In this document: one piece after another, positions 28,803 through 37,717 of the stretch
Layout of the letters: every line of letters begins with the position of its first letter
Position numbering within the stretch: the stretch's first letter is position 1
NCBI RefSeq assembly: GCF_002022505.1
Contig: NZ_CP019781.1
Coordinates: 1,511,501-1,575,500, forward strand
Origin: Bartonella sp. WD16.2
GTDB lineage: Bacteria > Pseudomonadota > Alphaproteobacteria > Rhizobiales > Rhizobiaceae
Length of the DNA stretch: 64,000 nt
Direction of reading: 5' to 3'
Program-made: the position numbers and the translations under genes
The notes under the pieces: model-generated
The model's input: only the letters and a program-made list of their open reading frames with translations
Databases searched by the model: none
Told to the model about the DNA's origin: nothing

Positions 28803-29630
28803 ATGGCGAATATTATGCTTTTCTATAAAAATGTTACCCCAATCAACAAAACTTTTCACAGAAGTCTTAAATTTAATCCCTCACAAGACATGTCCTTTGC
28901 AAAAGATACTCATTGGGTTCCCCTAGCAAGTGATGAATATTTTCAAGCTGCTCTAGACTACCCTATTTTGTTTATGAGTGCAGAAGATGAACAAAAAAAG
29001 CGTCACTACACATCCATCGCTCTTGTAGGTCTTTCTAATGATGTAAATAATTACATTACTGCTGATAAAAGTTGGCAACGTGACACTTATATTCCCGCCT
29101 TTATTCGTCGTTATCCTTTTGTTCTTGCGCAAATACAAGATCAAAAAGAGCTTTCTGTGTGTTTTGACCAACAGTCTGGTATGTTTAATGATGTAACAGG
29201 CATAGAACTTTTTAATTCCGATGGATCTATTTCTCCCTTCATGGAAGAGCGTATTAATTTCCTCGAGCACTTTAAAATTGGTATGGAAAGAACAGTTGAA
29301 TTTATTGATACCCTTGTCAAGATGGATCTTCTTAGTCAAAAATCAATTAATGTCAAAAATGACCAAGGTCTTTCAGCTCAATTAGAAGACTTCTGGATTG
29401 TTGATGAAGAAAAACTTCATAAATTACCCGCTCATCAACTCGCTAAATTGCATAAAAATGGCTTTTTAGGGCGGATTTTTGCGCATCTTCTGTCAATGAA
29501 TAATCTTCTAAAGGTTCTCTCTTTAAAAGGTGCAAGTCAAGCCGCTGCCAATTCTGTGGAACAGAAAGAAAAAACAAATGGACAAGCTAGTCCTGAAAAA
29601 CCTAAAAAAGGGAAAAATACTCTTAACTAA
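28803..29630 (+). CDS. SapC-family protein
   Basis: Belongs to the SapC family (named for a Caulobacter/Campylobacter surface-layer-associated gene), function unknown. Recognisable features are WVPLASDEYFQAALDYPILF near residues 38-57, the IPAFIRRYPFVLA segment and the SGMFNDVTGIELFNSDG loop. The C-terminal about 25 residues are rich in Lys, Gln and Pro and look disordered. AAGGAG lies seven bases before the ATG. The stop is 2 bp before the recombinase gene, so they are probably co-transcribed. I infer no specific surface-layer role, because no S-layer gene is seen nearby. Confidence 0.82.
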   Translation: MANIMLFYKNVTPINKTFHRSLKFNPSQDMSFAKDTHWVPLASDEYFQAALDYPILFMSAEDEQKKRHYTSIALVGLSNDVNNYITADKSWQRDTYIPAFIRRYPFVLAQIQDQKELSVCFDQQSGMFNDVTGIELFNSDGSISPFMEERINFLEHFKIGMERTVEFIDTLVKMDLLSQKSINVKNDQGLSAQLEDFWIVDEEKLHKLPAHQLAKLHKNGFLGRIFAHLLSMNNLLKVLSLKGASQAAANSVEQKEKTNGQASPEKPKKGKNTLN

Positions 29631-29632
29631 GA

Positions 29633-30631
29633 ATGTCTCCCAATAATGATAATAAAAAAAGCCAAAATGCTCCTCTGATCCCAGCGGAGCAAGGTCTTTT
29701 AGTTGCAAGAAAAAACTGGCTAGAGACTCTTGTAAAAACGCGTCGTATAGCTGCACGCACAGCAGAAGCTTATGAACGCGATACGCGGCAGTTTTTGATT
29801 TTTTTATGTCATCACCTCGGGCATGAAGTAACTTGCAAAGATCTTGCTAATTTGTGTGTTGCTGATTTGCGTGCTTATTTGGCTTATCGTCGTACACTAA
29901 AAATAAGTGCGCGCTCTTTAAGCCGAAGTGTGGTGAGTTTGCGCTCTTTTTTCAATTACTTATCGCGTGAAGGGATCGTTGATACCCTAGCTGCTAAACT
30001 TATTCGTACACCAAAACACCCAAAGCTTTTGCCTAAGCCTTTGAACGTACAAGCAGCACTGCATATAATCAAACCAGAAAATCAACAAGAAGATGAACCG
30101 TGGATTATTGCTCGTAATGTTGCTGTTTTAGCGCTCCTTTACGGCTGCGGAATGCGAATATCAGAGGCCTTAGCACTTACACCGGAACAATTTTCTGATC
30201 CAGAGATAACAAGTCTATCTGTAATAGGAAAAGGGGGGAAAACACGTCTAGTTCCATTAATTAAAACCGTCTATGACATGGTAGAGACTTATCTTAAATG
30301 CTGCCCTTATTCTTTAGTGAATACTCAACCAATGTTTCGTGGTGTTCGAGGTGGCCCTTTACAACCGGCTATTATTCAACGTCTTGTTCAAAACTTACGT
30401 GCTCGTCTTGGTTTACCAGAAACGACTACACCGCACGCATTGCGTCATTCTTTTGCGACCCACCTTTTGTCGCGTGGAGGAGATTTGCGTACCATTCAGG
30501 AATTACTTGGCCACGCCTGTTTATCGACAACACAGGTTTACACCCATATTGATACAGACCGCTTATTAGAAGTTTATCAAAAAGCACACCCTCGTGCTTC
30601 AAAAATTATTGAATCAGAAAAAATATCTTAA
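29633..30631 (+). CDS. xerC: XerC/XerD tyrosine recombinase
   Basis: Site-specific recombinase that resolves chromosome dimers at dif with its partner, activated by FtsK. An N-terminal SAM-like core-binding domain (about residues 25-115) precedes the catalytic domain, with Arg in GCGMRISEAL, Lys in GKGGKTRLVP, HALRHSFATHLL (HxxR), LLGHACLSTTQVYTH (His and the nucleophile Tyr). All catalytic residues are present. Choosing XerC over XerD rests on general resemblance and is not certain. The end overlaps the convergent bolA gene by 4 bp. The decayed recombinase remnant near priA is a second, dead copy of this family. Confidence 0.88.
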   Translation: MSPNNDNKKSQNAPLIPAEQGLLVARKNWLETLVKTRRIAARTAEAYERDTRQFLIFLCHHLGHEVTCKDLANLCVADLRAYLAYRRTLKISARSLSRSVVSLRSFFNYLSREGIVDTLAAKLIRTPKHPKLLPKPLNVQAALHIIKPENQQEDEPWIIARNVAVLALLYGCGMRISEALALTPEQFSDPEITSLSVIGKGGKTRLVPLIKTVYDMVETYLKCCPYSLVNTQPMFRGVRGGPLQPAIIQRLVQNLRARLGLPETTTPHALRHSFATHLLSRGGDLRTIQELLGHACLSTTQVYTHIDTDRLLEVYQKAHPRASKIIESEKIS

Positions 30632-30906
30632 ACAGCTTCAACCTCAAGAGCTAAAGCGTGAACATGTGTCGCTAATTCTTGCTGTAAAACTTTATAAATT
30701 GCCCGGTGTCTTTCTACCCGCGACATGCCTGAAAAAGAAGAAGAGAGAATTTTCACCCGAAAATGCGTTTCCCCGTGGCTATCAAAAACACCATCTTTAT
30801 GACGATGCCCCGCATGAAGACTGCTTTCATTAATCACTTCAAGCTTTTGCGGACAAAAAGCATCACACAGCTTTGTCTCGATGACTGTTTGAATCACAGT
30901 AGACAT
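30628..30906 (-). CDS. BolA-family protein
   Basis: Small protein of the BolA fold, usually a partner of monothiol glutaredoxins in iron-sulfur cluster handling or a regulator of morphology. The 92 residues contain the family core: LEVINESSLHAGHR, GETHFRVKILSSSFSGMSRVERHR and IYKVLQQELATHVHALALEV. The conserved histidines for cluster binding with glutaredoxin are present in HAGHRHK and near VHALAL. Convergent with the recombinase gene and divergent from the J-domain gene. This neighbourhood (bolA, J-domain gene, cobS, cobT) is conserved in Rhizobiales. Confidence 0.92.
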   Translation of the reverse strand: MSTVIQTVIETKLCDAFCPQKLEVINESSLHAGHRHKDGVFDSHGETHFRVKILSSSFSGMSRVERHRAIYKVLQQELATHVHALALEVEAV

Positions 30907-31029
30907 TTTTTTTTACTCTCCACTAAAATGGATAGTGTAATTAGCTATCTTCGATACTACATTAAGTATGAAAATAAATTTTCAAAGTCAATCCTTGTCA
31001 AACGCACCGATTTTGCATAAACCAAAAAC

Positions 31030-31640
31030 ATGGCTACAACATCTAAATTATTTGATTCAATTCGTATCAGCTCCAATAAAAAAAAGAACCACAAGCCCGA
31101 CAGTGTCAATGGGAAGGGTGTGAAAAAACGGGGGTGCACAAAGCACCAGCAGGCCGTAATCGTGAAGGACAATATTTTTACTTTTGCCTTGATCATGTAC
31201 GTGCTTATAATAAAGATTTTAATTATTTCTCAGGTTTTAGCGATAAAGATATCGCCAATTTTCAGAAAGACGCCCTCACAGGACACCGCCCTACGTGGTC
31301 TGCTGGGAGCAATAGTGCATCAAAAAAAACGTCTCCTTACTACGCGACAATCCGCTCTGGAACAGCAGCTTATCAAAACCGTATGCGTGACCCATTTTCA
31401 TTTTTTACCAAACGTCACTCAACTAGTACGACTTCACGAAAATTAAAACCTTTGGAAGCCAAAGCTTTTGATACTTTAGGGTTACAAGCAAATGCCTCAG
31501 CTGAGGATATTAAAACAAAATATAAAGAATTGGTCAAAAAACATCATCCTGATGCCAATGGTGGTAACCGTTCTTCAGAAGAACGTTTCCGTGATGTTTT
31601 ACATGCCTACAATTTACTCAAGAAATCCGGCCTGTGCTAA
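31030..31640 (+). pseudogene. J-domain (DnaJ-like) protein split by a frameshift in an A8 run
   Basis: Co-chaperone-type protein with a C-terminal J domain. The first 19 codons read MATTSKLFDSIRISSNKKK in one frame. The rest of the protein (CQWEGCEKTGVHKAPAG, YFCLDHVRAYNKDFNYF, DALTGHRPTW and the J domain AFDTLGLQANASAEDIKTKY with HHPDA) is in the next frame. A single extra A in the A8 run at 31078-31085 would give one continuous protein of about 203 residues ending in GLC. The HPD motif of the J domain is intact. The downstream part alone could start at a GTG at 31134, which would lose the N-terminal cysteine motif. Sequencing error, transcriptional slippage or true inactivation are all possible. 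Confidence 0.85.
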
Positions 31641-31652
31641 AGGAGGATCATC

Positions 31653-31715
31653 ATGTTCAAAGTAATCTACTTTAGTGCAAGCTGTTCTTATTTAAAAAAC
31701 ATCATGAAATATTAA
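31653..31715 (+). CDS. Possible 20-residue leader or micro-protein upstream of cobS
   Basis: A perfect AGGAGG stands six bases before an ATG opening a 20-codon frame (MFKVIYFSASCSYLKNIMKY). It follows the J-domain gene by 12 bp and ends 119 bp before the likely cobS start. The ribosome-binding site is among the strongest in the window, yet no longer gene follows it. It may be a leader peptide, or the site may be left over from a lost gene. Unproven. Confidence 0.3.
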   Translation: MFKVIYFSASCSYLKNIMKY

Positions 31716-31834
31716 AGTGATAGATCTCCTTATCCCCCATCCCCTCTCTTTGTACAGAGCATTGCATCAACAATTGATGTCTTGTATTGTTTTTCAACTC
31801 AAATAATAAAGAGTGGATATCCTGCCAAAAAACA

Positions 31835-32824
31835 ATGACAAAACCAAATCACGCTATCGATGTTCCTGATATCACAGTCTGCGCTCGCGATATATTCCAT
31901 ATTGATACAGATATGACAGTACCCGCTTTTAGTGCAAAAAGCCTACATGTCCCTGACTTAGATCCCGATTATCTTTTTGACCAGCAAACAACTTTAGCCA
32001 TTTTAGCAGGCTTTGCTTTTAATCGTCGTGTTATGGTTTCTGGCTATCATGGCACTGGTAAATCAACACATATTGAACAAGTCGCCGCACGTCTTAACTG
32101 GCCTTGTATTCGAATTAATCTTGACAGTCACGTCAGTCGCATTGACCTTGTCGGAAAAGATGCCATCGTTTTGAAAGATGGCCTACAAATTACTGAATTT
32201 AAAGATGGCATTTTGCCCTGGGCTTATCAAAATAACATTGCCCTTGTTTTTGATGAATATGATGCAGGCAGACCTGATGTTATGTTTGTCATTCAACGGG
32301 TACTTGAAGCCTCAGGACGATTGAGCCTACTCGACCAAAACCGCGTTATCGCTCCTCATCCAGCATTTCGTCTTTTTGCAACTGCAAATACCATTGGCCT
32401 TGGCGATACAACAGGGCTTTATCATGGCACACAACAAATTAACCAAGCCCAAATGGACCGATGGTCTATTGTGACGATATTAAATTATTTACCCCATGAC
32501 CATGAAGTTGACATTGTCTGTTCGAAAGTCAAACATTTCCAAACACCTCAAAGAAAAAAAACAGTTTCACAAATGGTGCATGTCGCCAATATGGTACGCC
32601 AAGCCTTTATCAATGGTGACCTTTCAACGGTTATGAGCCCGCGCACTGTAATCACTTGGGCAGAAAATACTGAAATTTTTCAAAATGTTGACTTGGCTTT
32701 CCGCTTAACCTTTCTTAACAAATGTGATGAACTCGAACACTCAATTGTTGCAGAATTTTACCAACGTTCTTTTGGAAAAGAGCTTACCAAAGCATTCAAT
32801 TTATCTAAATCACTCAATCTATAA
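31835..32824 (+). CDS. cobS: CobS-type AAA+ ATPase (cobaltochelatase subunit homologue)
   Basis: AAA+ MoxR-like ATPase that, with CobN and CobT, inserts cobalt into hydrogenobyrinate diamide in aerobic cobalamin synthesis. Walker A reads GYHGTGKST, Walker [14 protein letters not shown], and the sensor region [20 protein letters not shown] with [11 protein letters not shown] is characteristic. I prefer the ATG giving [10 protein letters not shown], since the earlier 16 residues are not family-like. Length about 329 matches CobS. No CobN or other cobalamin genes lie in the window, so the CobST pair may work alone, perhaps as a remodelling ATPase and VWA-adaptor pair. Confidence 0.92.
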   Translation: MTKPNHAIDVPDITVCARDIFHIDTDMTVPAFSAKSLHVPDLDPDYLFDQQTTLAILAGFAFNRRVMVSGYHGTGKSTHIEQVAARLNWPCIRINLDSHVSRIDLVGKDAIVLKDGLQITEFKDGILPWAYQNNIALVFDEYDAGRPDVMFVIQRVLEASGRLSLLDQNRVIAPHPAFRLFATANTIGLGDTTGLYHGTQQINQAQMDRWSIVTILNYLPHDHEVDIVCSKVKHFQTPQRKKTVSQMVHVANMVRQAFINGDLSTVMSPRTVITWAENTEIFQNVDLAFRLTFLNKCDELEHSIVAEFYQRSFGKELTKAFNLSKSLNL

Positions 32825-32858
32825 TGTCTGATCTTTAAGGAATAGGAATGCGTCAATT

Positions 32859-34765
32859 ATGGCGGCAGAAGTTGGTAACCACAGCAAACATCCAATAAAC
32901 CACTTTCCCAACAGTAACTTTGACATTGCAGCTTTTAAAAAAGCCGTTTCTGTCTGCATCCGTACACTTTCTAGCACATGCAATTTTGAAGTTACTTTTA
33001 ACAAAAACAAGTCATCTATGGATGACAATTATGTCCATCCACCAATGTTACCACCACACATAACACAAAAAGATGTCGCCATTACCCGTGCACTAGGGGA
33101 TTGCATAGCACTGCACAAAGCATGGCATGATCCCCATATTCATGCCCAGTTTGCTCCAACACAACCAGAAGCACGTGCTATTTTTGACGCTCTTGAGCAA
33201 ACACGCATTGAAGCAATCGGCACCTTAGCAATGGAAGGAATTGCTCAAAATCTTGATACAATGCTCGCCGATAAATACCAAAAAACCCACTACCAGATGG
33301 TGCGCCATCAAAGTGAAGCTCCCCTAGAAGATGCACTTGTACTTTTACTGCGTGAAAAAATAACAAAACGCCCCCCCCACAAGAAGCTGAACCCATATTG
33401 GAATTATGGCGTCAATCAATTGAACAAAAAGCTGCAATAGAACTGCATGAGCTTACATATCATATTTATAACCAAAAAGCTTTTGCACATATTGCTCATC
33501 AAATGCTTATTACATTGAAAATTGCCAACCAATTAACAGAAAACTCTAAGGGAGCACACAATAAAAAACCAGACAATGATCTTGAAATAAAAAATCAAGA
33601 TAAAAAAGAAAGCGAAAGCGCAAAATATTCTCAAAATAAAGAACAAAAAACAACTGACCAAAATAATGATAGATATGATAAAGAGAAAACACAAACTACT
33701 CAATTAAGCGATGATGATACATCCCAAAAAAAGCAAGAGAATACTTGGCAGAAAGAACAAAGAAAATTCAAATATTCTTCCAATACTTGCCAGCCAATGG
33801 AAAAACTTGCCGATTACAAAGTTTTCACGCGTCAATTTGATGAAATTTTAGAAGCGACTCATTTTTGTTCGGAAAGCGAATTAGATCACTTACGTCACTG
33901 TCTTGATAAACAATTAAATCATCTCCAAAACATTGTCGGACGCTTAGCAAACCGTCTGCAACGCCGTCTTATGGCTCAACAAAATCGTTCTTGGCATTTT
34001 GATCTTGAAGAAGGACACCTTGATACAGCACGACTTGCACGTCTCATTATCGACCCAATGCAATCGCTTTCTTTTAAAAGAGAACACGATACACACTTTC
34101 GTAATACAGTCGTTTCATTGCTCATTGATAATTCAGGATCAATGCGAGGACGACCAATTACTGTTGCAGCAAGTTGTGCTGACATTTTAGCGCAAACACT
34201 TGAACGCTGCAAAGTCAAAGTTGAAATTTTAGGTTTCACCACTAAAGCTTGGAAAGGTGGTCAAGCCCGAGAAGAATGGAACAACCAAAATAAACCTGAT
34301 AATCCAGGACGTTTGAATGACTTGCTCCATATCATCTACAAAAGCGCCGATACACCATGGCATCGTGCTCGACGTAATTTAGGCCTAATGATGCAAGAAG
34401 GATTGCTCAAAGAAAATATCGATGGTGAAGCACTCATTTGGGCGCATCAACGCCTTCTATTACGACACGAATCTCGCCGTATCCTCATGGTCATTTCTGA
34501 TGGTGCACCAATTGACGATTCAACACTTTCTGTTAATCCTAGTTCTTATCTTGAAAAGCATTTGCACGCTGTCATTCAAGAAATCCAAACACATTCACCT
34601 ATAGAATTAATTGCCATTGGCATTGGTCATGATGTCACACGTTATTACCAACGCGCCGTGACAATCGTCAACGCTGAGGAACTAGCAGATGCCATGACAA
34701 AACAATTAGCAACACTCTTTGACCCCAAAAAACTTAGCCGCTCACATAATATTTTCAAAAGATAA
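32859..34765 (+). pseudogene. cobT: CobT-type VWA protein broken by a frameshift in a C8 run
   Basis: CobT partners CobS in the cobaltochelatase. The N-terminal part (about 170 residues, with AITRALGDCIALHKAWHD and ARAIFDALEQTRIEAIGTLA) is in one frame up to [12 protein letters not shown]. The remainder ([24 protein letters not shown], an acidic Lys/Glu/Gln-rich linker of about 90 residues, then a VWA domain with MIDAS motif [13 protein letters not shown] and [13 protein letters not shown]) is in another. The break lies at eight consecutive C at 33371-33378; one more C restores a continuous protein of about 635 residues, the normal length. All VWA residues are intact, so it may be recently broken, frameshift-tolerant or a sequencing error. 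Confidence 0.88.
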
Positions 34766-34926
34766 ACATCGTTTTAAAAAAATAATAACCACGATAAATG
34801 ATTTACATGCACCAAACATCTCAATAAGTATGCATTTCAAATGCTCTTATTTTAGCAAGTACACTAAAAACTTTACCATTTTTATAAATTAACGATAAAT
34901 TTTAAAAAACTAAAGAGAAGCTTTTT

Positions 34927-35613
34927 TTACTGCTCTGATAAAAGTGAAGCCCTAAAACTTCTCAAAATTGTACCATAAGGCACAAGCATAACCAAACTCA
35001 TCACTATTTTGACCATAAAATCACCACAAGCAAGTGAGAACCAAACTGGAACGTCAAACCCAAAAAACATTGTGTTATCCACGATAGAACCATCAACATA
35101 ACCTGTCATATGATCAACAAAGCTAAAATGACTAGAAAAAGCAATAGCAAAAAATAATACTGTATCCAAAGCTGAGCCAGCCAATGCTGCTGCTAAAGGT
35201 GCCTTCCACCATGTCTTACGTCGCAAAGGTGTAAAAACAAAAATATCCAGTAATTGCGCAAATAAAAACGCCATACTAGAAGCAATTGCAAGCCGTGGCA
35301 TAACTAATACCCAAGAAACAAAAAAAGCCGTTATAAACCCAGTATACACCACACGCCGCGCTGCAGATGGACCATAAAAACGATTCGTTAAATCATTAAT
35401 CAGAAAAGCAATTGGATAGGTAAAAGCCCCATAGGTCAAGATCTCATTCAAATCAAACCAATAGATAGGATATTGAACCAAAATATTGGAAGCAGTCACC
35501 GCCAAACACATTGCAAAACTTGCAAAAACAATATGCTTTTTTCTTTGCTCTGCTAAAGATTTACAGGCTGAAAACATTCCTTGTAACCTGAGGTATAAAC
35601 TCGAATTAATCAA
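34927..35613 (-). CDS. YhhQ/VUT-family queuosine-precursor transporter
   Basis: Integral membrane protein of the vitamin-uptake-like YhhQ family, characterised members of which import 7-cyano-7-deazaguanine for queuosine in tRNA. Six hydrophobic segments can be followed through the 228 residues. Family motifs are AMCLAVTASNILVQYP, GAFTYPIAFLINDLTNRFYG and the ALAGSALDTVLFFAIAF segment with a conserved Asp and Thr. The start may be later, at MFSACKS. Importing a tRNA-modification precursor would fit a host-associated lifestyle; that is inference. Confidence 0.87.
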   Translation of the reverse strand: MINSSLYLRLQGMFSACKSLAEQRKKHIVFASFAMCLAVTASNILVQYPIYWFDLNEILTYGAFTYPIAFLINDLTNRFYGPSAARRVVYTGFITAFFVSWVLVMPRLAIASSMAFLFAQLLDIFVFTPLRRKTWWKAPLAAALAGSALDTVLFFAIAFSSHFSFVDHMTGYVDGSIVDNTMFFGFDVPVWFSLACGDFMVKIVMSLVMLVPYGTILRSFRASLLSEQ

Positions 35614-35697
35614 CAGTGTGGCTAAACAACCAAAGACTTAAAACTTACCCTTAAAAAACAAGAACAAATATTTAATTCAGCTTTGAACCAAAATCAA

Positions 35698-35991
35698 TCA
35701 AGCTGCTTGTTCAGCCTTTTTCTTCATGATCTGGCGCTTTAATAAACGCGCACGTTGCGACAATTCTTTATCATCAGCTTTCACCAAAAAGCAATCAAGA
35801 CCACCACGATGCTCAACTGAACGTAAAGCATACGCTGAAATACGCAAACGGTAACTTTGCTGAAGCACTTCCGAAATTAATGTCACATTGCAAAGATTTG
35901 GCAAAAAACGACGACGCGTTTTATTATTGGCATGACTCACATTATTCCCATACTGGACTGCTTTTCCTGTTAATTCGCAGGTACGAGACAT
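35698..35991 (-). CDS. rpmB: 50S ribosomal protein L28
   Basis: L28 of the large ribosomal subunit. The sequence [20 protein letters not shown] followed by [16 protein letters not shown] and [18 protein letters not shown] is diagnostic. The 97-residue length is usual for alphaproteobacteria, longer than the E. coli protein because of a Lys/Arg-rich C-terminal tail. I chose the third-codon ATG, which matches the family start. Confidence 0.97.
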   Translation of the reverse strand: MSRTCELTGKAVQYGNNVSHANNKTRRRFLPNLCNVTLISEVLQQSYRLRISAYALRSVEHRGGLDCFLVKADDKELSQRARLLKRQIMKKKAEQAA

Positions 35992-36000
35992 AGACTTCAC

Positions 36001-36337
36001 CTTTAAACTTTAAGAAACTTTTAAATTCCAAATCCAGCGATACAAAACGGGCGCCAAGCGCACCAAACTCAGCCTTGAACAAGCATCATTGGAAATGTCG
36101 GGTTTATAAGATGTTAACACTAAAAGGTCAAGTATTTTGATACTCATTGGTGCTTATTGATACTTATTTTGTCAATTTTGCAGTTCCATCACCAATATCA
36201 GGTATATTTTTTTCGCTCGATTACCAAATATTACTGCCTTATATTGCTGCCTTTTTTGACAAATATATTACTTAACTTTTGTAAAAAATGCATAAAATAT
36301 TTTCTTTAAATGTTGAACATGTTAAAGAGCATTAATA
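36001..36337. other. Divergent intergenic region rpmB / SURF1 gene with a 12-bp direct repeat
   Basis: About 340 bp serving as the promoter region for rpmB (minus) and the SURF1 gene (plus). It contains two near-identical copies of TTGATACTYATT at 36137-36148 and 36157-36168, exactly 20 bp apart, which may be an operator or simple repeat. I could not assign -35/-10 boxes with confidence. Confidence 0.5.
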
Positions 36338-37108
36338 ATGATCAAGATGAATCAATCTCCGACAAAATCCCAGAAAAATATAAGTTTTTTTTCTATCTTG
36401 CTTGGCATTTTATGTATAGGCTTCTTTTTGCTCTTCAGTGCACTAGGCATCTGGCAAGTACAGCGACTAAACTGGAAAACGAATCTCATCGCCAGTGTTA
36501 ATCAGCGCATCCACTTATCCCCCATCAAAGCACCACCCCAAGATCAATGGGAGCACGTTACTTTTGATAAAGATGAATATCGCCCTGTCACACTTACCGG
36601 AAATCTCTTAACAGACAAAAATATTCTTATAACAGCCCTCACTCAAGAGACCACGGGCTATTGGGTTTTGACCCCTTTACAAACAGCCGATAATACTTTG
36701 ACCTTTGTAAATCGTGGTTTTATTCCTATGGATGCACGTCACCACTTTGAGCAAGAAAATTCCCCGCCTTATCCCCATTCTTCCACGAACATAGAGCAAA
36801 CTACAGTCACTGGTCTTTTACGTATGAGCGAGGGAGACGGAATATTTCCACGCAAAAATAACCCTGGTCAAAATCTTTGGTATACACGCCAACTCCCCGC
36901 CATGGCCCAAAAATTAGAGCTCTCCAATGTGGCCCCTTATTTTATTGACGTCACACAAAAAATAACTACACAAGGAAATCTTCCCATTGTCGGTCTAACG
37001 GTTGTGCATTTTAACAATAATCACCTGAGCTATGCTCTAACATGGTTCATTTTAGCAGCTGGCGTTTTGGGTGCATCTTTTTTTCTACTTTCAAAATATA
37101 ATAACTAA
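36338..37108 (+). CDS. SURF1-family protein
   Basis: Assembly factor for heme-copper cytochrome oxidase, helping insert heme a. One transmembrane helix near the N-terminus (about residues 17-38), followed by the GIWQVQRLNWKTNLIASV signature, a periplasmic domain with FVNRGFIPMDAR, and a C-terminal helix (ALTWFILAAGVLGASFFLL). This two-helix layout is standard; the length of 256 is normal. AAAGAG precedes the ATG by nine bases. No cytochrome oxidase genes lie next to it in the window. Confidence 0.9.
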   Translation: MIKMNQSPTKSQKNISFFSILLGILCIGFFLLFSALGIWQVQRLNWKTNLIASVNQRIHLSPIKAPPQDQWEHVTFDKDEYRPVTLTGNLLTDKNILITALTQETTGYWVLTPLQTADNTLTFVNRGFIPMDARHHFEQENSPPYPHSSTNIEQTTVTGLLRMSEGDGIFPRKNNPGQNLWYTRQLPAMAQKLELSNVAPYFIDVTQKITTQGNLPIVGLTVVHFNNNHLSYALTWFILAAGVLGASFFLLSKYNN

Positions 37109-37157
37109 AAAAGACACACCTTCAAATATTACCATTTCATGAATAAATACTAAAACA

Positions 37158-37177
37158 GCCCTCCTTTTAAGAAGGGC
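37158..37177. terminator. Weak hairpin downstream of the SURF1 gene
   Basis: Arms GCCCT and AGGGC with a ten-base spacer lie about 50 bp after the SURF1 stop. On the minus strand it is followed by TGTTTTAG, so it could end the DUF1127 transcript; on the plus strand the T run is missing. Confidence 0.35.
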
Positions 37178-37405
37178 ATACATCACTTAAAATATCATCA
37201 AATATTGCGCTGAAAATTTTACAGACTTTATTTATTTTTTCAATGAAACACCCCTCATAAACTTGCAAAGTTGATACGAAAACACCCTCTTTTTCGCTCT
37301 CTTCCCCTATTTCTACAATAGAGGAAAATACAAACCCCTCATCAAAACACCCCCCTTAATTTCACACCCAAGTGGTCAAGTGCAAGTGCTTATCAAAGAC
37401 AAATA

Positions 37406-37558
37406 TTAAAGAGATTTGCGCGAAAAACGCCACGCAATTGAATGAATATCACCCCGATTAATACCAAGATCATTAAGTTCATATGTTGAAAGATTATTTA
37501 ATGCCTTAACTGTCCGACGATAACGGCACCAAGAACCAAAAGACTGCAGAATATTCAT
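37406..37558 (-). CDS. DUF1127 micro-protein
   Basis: A 50-residue protein starting MNILQSFGSWCRYRRTVKAL and continuing NNLSTYELNDLGINRGDI followed by HSIAWRF. This is the DUF1127 (YjiS-like) signature: an Arg-rich helix followed by LxxLxxxELxDIGIxRxDI. Related small proteins in Agrobacterium and Rhodobacter affect phosphate and carbon metabolism and small-RNA turnover; the role here is unknown. It stands alone between the SURF1 gene and purH. It was too short for a standard long-ORF list. Confidence 0.85.
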   Translation of the reverse strand: MNILQSFGSWCRYRRTVKALNNLSTYELNDLGINRGDIHSIAWRFSRKSL

Positions 37559-37717
37559 GTTTTTACCCAAATCTTACGTTAAACCCTTGAAACTCATAAG
37601 ATAGAGCAAATTTCACAAATAAGTTGTGCTATAATCACATAACTGGCGTGCATTTATGGCATAGGAGCATGTTGCCAAATTTCTCTCATTCGGCTGACAA
37701 ATAAAAAACCATACATT

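Noticed and set aside
29633..30631. Recombinase as a marker of a mobile island
   Set aside because: It is a full-length Xer-type housekeeping recombinase; no tRNA target, direct repeats or cargo genes are seen around it.
31030..31446. Plus-strand frame of 138 codons as a separate gene
   Set aside because: Only its first 19 codons resemble a protein family; the rest is the out-of-frame shadow of the J-domain protein after the A8 frameshift.
31716..31834. Cobalamin riboswitch before cobS
   Set aside because: The spacer is too short and lacks the B12-box sequence.
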